Assembly (NCBI GenBank): GCA_022818135.1
Contig: JAFMSR010000017.1
Span: 5,253,403 to 5,317,402, forward strand
From: Saxidomus purpurata
Taxonomy: Eukaryota; Mollusca; Bivalvia; Venerida; Veneridae
Reading direction: 5' to 3'
Length of the DNA stretch: 64,000 nt
Shown: positions 59,501 through 64,000 of the stretch, piece by piece
Position numbering within the stretch: position 1 is the first letter of the stretch
Layout of the letters: every line of letters begins with the position of its first letter
Made by a program: the position numbers and the translations under genes
Notes under the pieces: generated by a model
What the model was told of the DNA's origin: nothing
Seen by the model: only the letters and a program-made list of their open reading frames with translations
The model's database searches: none

Positions 59501-61700
59501 ATTGTTACAATTATCTATTTTTCGTTATGAAGTACTACCAAATTTCAATGTTACGATTTACAAATCAGTATCAGGTTATAGAAATACAATTTTTACAGCC
59601 TTTTTGAGTATAAAGTATAGCAAAACTTCCAAAAAGAAATGACCATCATTGATTTTAATACATATTACCATTGTTGCGGAAATCCCAATTTTATTCATGG
59701 CATGAAAACAACACAGCTGGCTGTCTATGCTTGTCCCATAGCCACATGTCTCTGTTGCAGTGATTCACATGCACACTCAGCAGTGCACATATCCTTGCAT
59801 GTGCCTACAACATCAGTCAGTAGCTCATGCGTTGTTTTTTTGCAAATTGCAAAGAAAAGGCATGTTGTGTCACAACCCTCAAAACAATACTGAGGGAGAA
59901 TAAAATCAAGTTACCCAGATGTCAGGGAAGAAAAAATGCAAAGTAAAGTGACATAGAGCACTGTATTTAAAGGAGTGTTTGCCTATCTGGAAATACACAT
60001 TTTTAGCGCTGATGTAGTTGAAATGGTGTATCAGGATCACCATAACATCTTTATCAGGGCTAAAATGCAGATTATATTGCGATCTTGCAATGATCGGACC
60101 TAGCATGCAATATCATTATAATATCTGCTTGTTCTTGTACAACGGTTAGTTTAGGAAAAGAAGATATTGCCTCCCAAACCATCACCAGCAAACACTGCTT
60201 TTCTACTACACAACAAAAGAGTTTATAGCCAGGAGACGAATGTACATCTCTTAATTGGTATATCAATGGACCTAGGGTTTGCCTTTTGCATAAATTTAAT
60301 ACCTGCCAACAGCTCCCATCTTGTCTTTTGGAGCAACAAAGCAACTTCAACGAAGCCTTCAAGACTAGCACTGCCTTCGATATTACAATATAGAAGGGAA
60401 CTTTCTGTTTAAAGAGGAACTACAGTCGCAATATTCACCAGCTTGCAAGGGATGCAAAGAAAAGGGCTCTATAGGGGTCATTTTAAAATTGCCAAAATGA
60501 CTCTGTATGATGTGGTCTTGTTTGGTCAACATCATCTTCTTATTTTAATCAATTGGGAAATTTTGCAGTCACAGACTCGGCTAAATCACGGCTTGTCAAT
60601 AAAGCCGTTTGCTTTATCGTTTTTTTCCCCAGTTACTTCAAACTAGTAATATATCAGTTAAATTGACCTTGGGTAAGTAACTGTCGTGGACAATATTAGG
60701 TAGTCTTTGTATTAGCACATATTTCATGCATATAGGATGCATTTAGATATAATTTGAATGGTGTTTAAATGTTCTAAAGGTAATTGTCCCAAAAGGCAAA
60801 CGTTGTTGATGCTTCCCGCCCTTGAGCACTGAACTCATCTAACAAAGGCATTAAAGACTGTTGCATTGTCTAGGTCAAGCTGGGATGGATTGTCAGAGAA
60901 GATGCACACCAGATTCGAAAATGGAGAAGACAGCGTAATTATAGAACACCATCAATCATAAAAAAGCACGGAGGCCTCTTCTAAAATATTTACCAACGAG
61001 AATTTGATCAGCTGTTACGGGAGAAAACACCAACAAAATCTGAGAGCAGCACAATTTGAGACCCAGATCACTTTAAACGTACCCTTTACCTGCAAATACA
61101 CGCATAAGCAAGTGCATTCCCGATCTAAAAGAATGACGCCACACACCATATTCATAAGACCTTGTCACGATTATATAATCTCTACTGCAAACCCATATCG
61201 AATGCTATTGGACAAAACTCTTGATCAAGAGCACTCAATTGCTCCTTACAACGCTTAAGAGTCTATAAACACGGATTCATAATTGGTAGGCTGGGCTAAT
61301 AGAATGGGATTGTATACAACATCTTACTTTTTCTGAAGCTTGTCAGGCATTGCTTTTGCACGGAAAACATTTCCATTAGTACCTTCATACCTGTTGTCAC
61401 AGAACATTCTTAATTTTGCAGTTCTGCATCACATCTTTGAGCTAAGCATCTTAGCCTTTTGTTGTTTCTTCAGTTTCATTTCTGTCTGCTTCGAGAGGGT
61501 GGTGAAAGTAAATATCATTAATTTGTGCAGATAAGAAAAATGTATTGTACATGCACCATAACACATGTATAGTGCAAACTTATACTTGTAAGTATGTTTA
61601 GTTATTAACTAGTCGAAAATAATTTAATATTAAGTTCGTACATGGACATGTAAAGACTTTCAGGAATTTGCTTTTATTTTGTCTACCAGTTCCATGTATT
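59501..61700. other. Unassigned stretch with a decayed transposase piece
   Basis: Apart from the fragment at 60,072-60,371 the frames here (59,639-59,893; 60,167-60,412; 60,443-60,646; 61,004-61,258) have no recognised relatives and no splice support. The higher GC than the flanks suggests a decayed mobile element. Confidence 0.35.
60072..60371 (-). pseudogene. Tc1/mariner-like transposase fragment
   Basis: The minus strand contains LLVMVWEAISSFPKLTVVQE, resembling the GGGSVMVWG-I-S region of Tc1-type transposases just after the second catalytic Asp. Flanking residues do not match well and no terminal repeats were identified. A decayed fragment if correct. Confidence 0.4.
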
Positions 61701-61708
61701 AACTCTGA

Positions 61709-61965
61709 CGACAATGTATTGTCTTGAGCTTTTGAAATTTGTTCATCGTCAGGCATCCTTGACCTTGGTACGTGTACAATGTACTATTACCATTGAAGCA
61801 ATGTATTGTCTTGAGCTTTTGAAATTTGTTCATCGTCAGGCATCCTTGACCTTGGTACGTGTACAATGTACTATTACCATTGAAGCAATGTATTGTCTTG
61901 AGCTTTTTAAATTCGTCTACCATCATCAGACATCCTTGACCTTGATACTATTATCATTGGGGTCA
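61709..61965 (+). repeat. 86-bp tandem repeat, about three copies
   Basis: Units start CAATGTATTGTCTTGAGCTT at 61,712, 61,798 and 61,885. The first two are nearly identical and the third is diverged. Frames on both strands across it are repeat artefacts. Confidence 0.95.
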
Positions 61966-62104
61966 AGACATGCATTATATGTTTTTAATAAGCAATGATG
62001 GGCATTTCAGTTTTAGTATAATTTTACTTAAATACACTGTAAACACTCGTATCGACTTATTTAATAATGACATTGAAAATTGTTATGACTTAAGAAATAA
62101 CTTT

Positions 62105-63742
62105 AGATAAAAAATTATAACAGTTACTGCAGAAACTCTGTTTAGACATTTAGGTTTCATTATATTATGTATGCAATATGGGCTGGCATTGCAAGAAGAA
62201 AGCTTACATTAACATGGTGGGTGGGGTAAACGTACATGATATGTACATGTACTTTCATATGGTGGTTAGCTGTATTTACTTTAAGAATATATCTTGATAA
62301 CGTGTACATATACTCCATCTCAAATAAGCTTACTGTGTATGGTCAGTTTTATCAGTGTGTTTAGGTTCATACTGAAATAACCAACACATGTAGCAAAAAT
62401 GTTGCTGAAAAATATTAAGTACCCTAACTACATAACATTATCTATGTAAAATTTCTATTGTTCAAGTTCTTTTTTATTCAAAGATAATTTGGTACATGCT
62501 TGTGCTATATAGACGTGCCATTCAGTACAAAAATAAGTTGTATGTATTATAAGTAATGCTATGTATGATGTTTAATGAGTTTTATGAATTTTAGGTGATA
62601 TTGACCTTGAAATGGCACTGACCTTGACCTCTGCTGTTCAAATTTAGTACAAGGTCTAAAGCAGTAGTTTTAGAAAAAAATGTAATGTAGTTTCCAGTAA
62701 TATTTATAACAAAAACACTGTCGTATTGTTTTTGGATTGTAAATGCAGCAACCCCAACTTATATATTTAAGGGTGGTGGGTGGTGGGTGGGGTAATTTCA
62801 GTTATACTTACCATATAAACATTTATTTTTACCTAATTGCTTTCATTTCAACGGATATAAACCTTTACTTATGTTAAAGTTTAAAGATATGTGTTTAAAC
62901 ATCATTTATAAAATGTATCAGCTTTGATATTTGGTAGAAAGCTTATTTTTGGTGATTTTTAACTATTTGACCTTGAAATGACCTTGACCTTGACCCATGC
63001 TAATCCAATTTAGTACAAAAGAGTCAAGACAGTAGTTTTAGAATAAAATGTTATTTGTTAAACTGTTTCCAGTAATATTTATAACAAAAACACTGTCGTA
63101 TTGTATGTGGACTGTAGATGCAGCAAGCGCAAATGAAAGATTTTAGGATGGTGTGTGGGGTAATTTCAATTATACTCATCCATATTAACATTTATTTTTA
63201 CAAAATTGCTTCCATTTCAATGGATATAACCCTATACTTATGTAAATGAGTAAAGATATGTGTTTTACAATCATTTATACAAGTTAACAGATTTGATATT
63301 TGGTAGAAAGATAATTTTTAGTGATTTTTTAGTATTTGACCTTGAAATGACATTGACTTAAACCTTGGCAGACTAAAAGTTGGAAGCAGATTTGTAGCCT
63401 TGATATTGAGGTATTATGTTAAGTCAAATAGTTTACCATTCCATGTGCGTTTAAAACACTATTTAACATTTAAGTAAAGTAAGGTATTTCTTTATTTTGG
63501 TATTGAAATTGACCTTGACCTTGACCTTTTCCAACTTTCCACCCAAGGTCGGCAACTCTTATCTACTGTACAATAAACTACAATGTCTCCCAAACATTTT
63601 GGTATATAACTCAGCTTGTTACTTTTTGTGCAACCTTTCTCCTTAAATAAAAACAAAAATAATATCAAACAGGGAATGCCACGTACCAAAAACGCAGCCT
63701 CCCCAAAACGAACCCCACAGCACCCAGAAGTGCACACCACCA

Positions 63743-63775
<33 letters not shown>

Positions 63776-63998
63776 CACACACACGACACACACACACAAT
63801 CATGTACACACACACATATACACTACCCAACACACACTAGCATACAAAGCAAACACACGAGGACAAAACGAACAATTAAAGGAACACAGTGGGGCACCGC
63901 CTTGGAACGGTCAGTGGCAAAAACACCACTGGGGAGCTTAAACCGGTTTATGGTGCGCACCCAAGCCACTTTTTAAACCTTTGCTGCTCTACTATAAT
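62105..63998 (+). repeat. Large dispersed repeat, copy 3
   Basis: Same family and orientation as 40.24-43.58 kb. It lacks the Tc1/mariner-type insertion (empty site near 62,300) but has a PLE tail at 63,651-63,962, for which the copy at 43,575 gives the empty site CCTTAAATAAGCCACTTT. Confidence 0.8.
63651..63962 (-). mobile_element. PLE tail with CA tract, 312 bp
   Basis: Minus-strand PLE 3' region from GGTGCGCACC to TATTATTTTTG, with a CA/GT tract at about 63,743-63,810. At the empty paralogous site the flanks are contiguous; at most an AA duplication accompanies the insertion. Confidence 0.88.
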
Positions 63999-64000
63999 TA

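Noticed and set aside
59639..59893. Cys/His-rich 84-codon frame as a zinc-finger gene
   Set aside because: Cysteines do not form a regular finger pattern, and the frame lies in decayed repeat-like sequence.
61699..61998. Repeat protein of three ~29-residue units on either strand
   Set aside because: Both strands give equally regular frames because the 86-bp tandem repeat nearly preserves frame; no start context or splice support.

Overview
The window looks like AT-rich nuclear DNA of an invertebrate, most likely a bivalve mollusc. This is inferred from very long introns, pervasive dispersed repeats carrying GGTCAAGGTCAC-type words, tRNA-derived SINE-like units, many Penelope-like element (PLE) copies, and a CXorf38-type HEPN gene. 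There is no bacterial-style gene organisation. Nearly all long open frames are either transposon remnants or read-through of GT/CA microsatellites.

Layout. 1-2.2 kb: nothing recognisable. 2.2-4.8 kb: a nearly full-length but broken PLE (reverse transcriptase with a YLDD motif, one in-frame stop, one frameshift, GT-rich 3' region). 5.2 kb: an orphan terminal-repeat-like fragment. 6.2-7.5 kb: a decayed Ty3/gypsy pol remnant. 7,478-31,453: a giant palindrome with two 11.3-kb arms (7,478-18,785 and 20,142-31,453) around a 1.36-kb centre made mostly of nested PLE fragments. Each arm holds a copy of the same gene segment: a Cys-rich CXorf38-like exon already split by a 91-bp PLE tail, a HEPN exon with an RxxxxH motif, a coiled-coil-like exon and a further exon. 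Each arm also carries a MITE, a ~145-bp satellite and dispersed repeats. The left copy keeps the start codon but ends at the outer breakpoint. The right copy lost the start codon at the centre but continues outward.

31.5-57.6 kb: plus-strand exons with compatible phases follow the right arm. They are an acidic exon (32.9 kb), a 16-codon exon (33.3 kb), a tandemly triplicated 55-codon acidic exon (44.9, 46.8 and 47.7 kb), a small acidic exon (54.5 kb) and a 337-codon exon (56.6 kb). The last ends in a trypsin-like peptidase region with visible His and Asp motifs; its Ser exon is not in view. Together with the right-arm exons they can be read as one large gene, N-terminal CXorf38/HEPN module, then acidic linker, then trypsin-like peptidase. 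The link is inferred from splice phases and one junction does not fit.

The introns are packed with mobile DNA: a complete 1,260-bp Tc1/mariner-type element with 26-bp TIRs and TA duplication, a 431-bp solo-LTR-like insertion with a 4-bp duplication, SINE-like units, several 5'-truncated PLE tails, and three copies of a large dispersed repeat at 40-43.6, 58.3-59.5 and 62.1-64 kb. The most notable features are the palindrome with its asymmetric breakpoints, the HEPN-plus-peptidase gene model, and the exon triplication.
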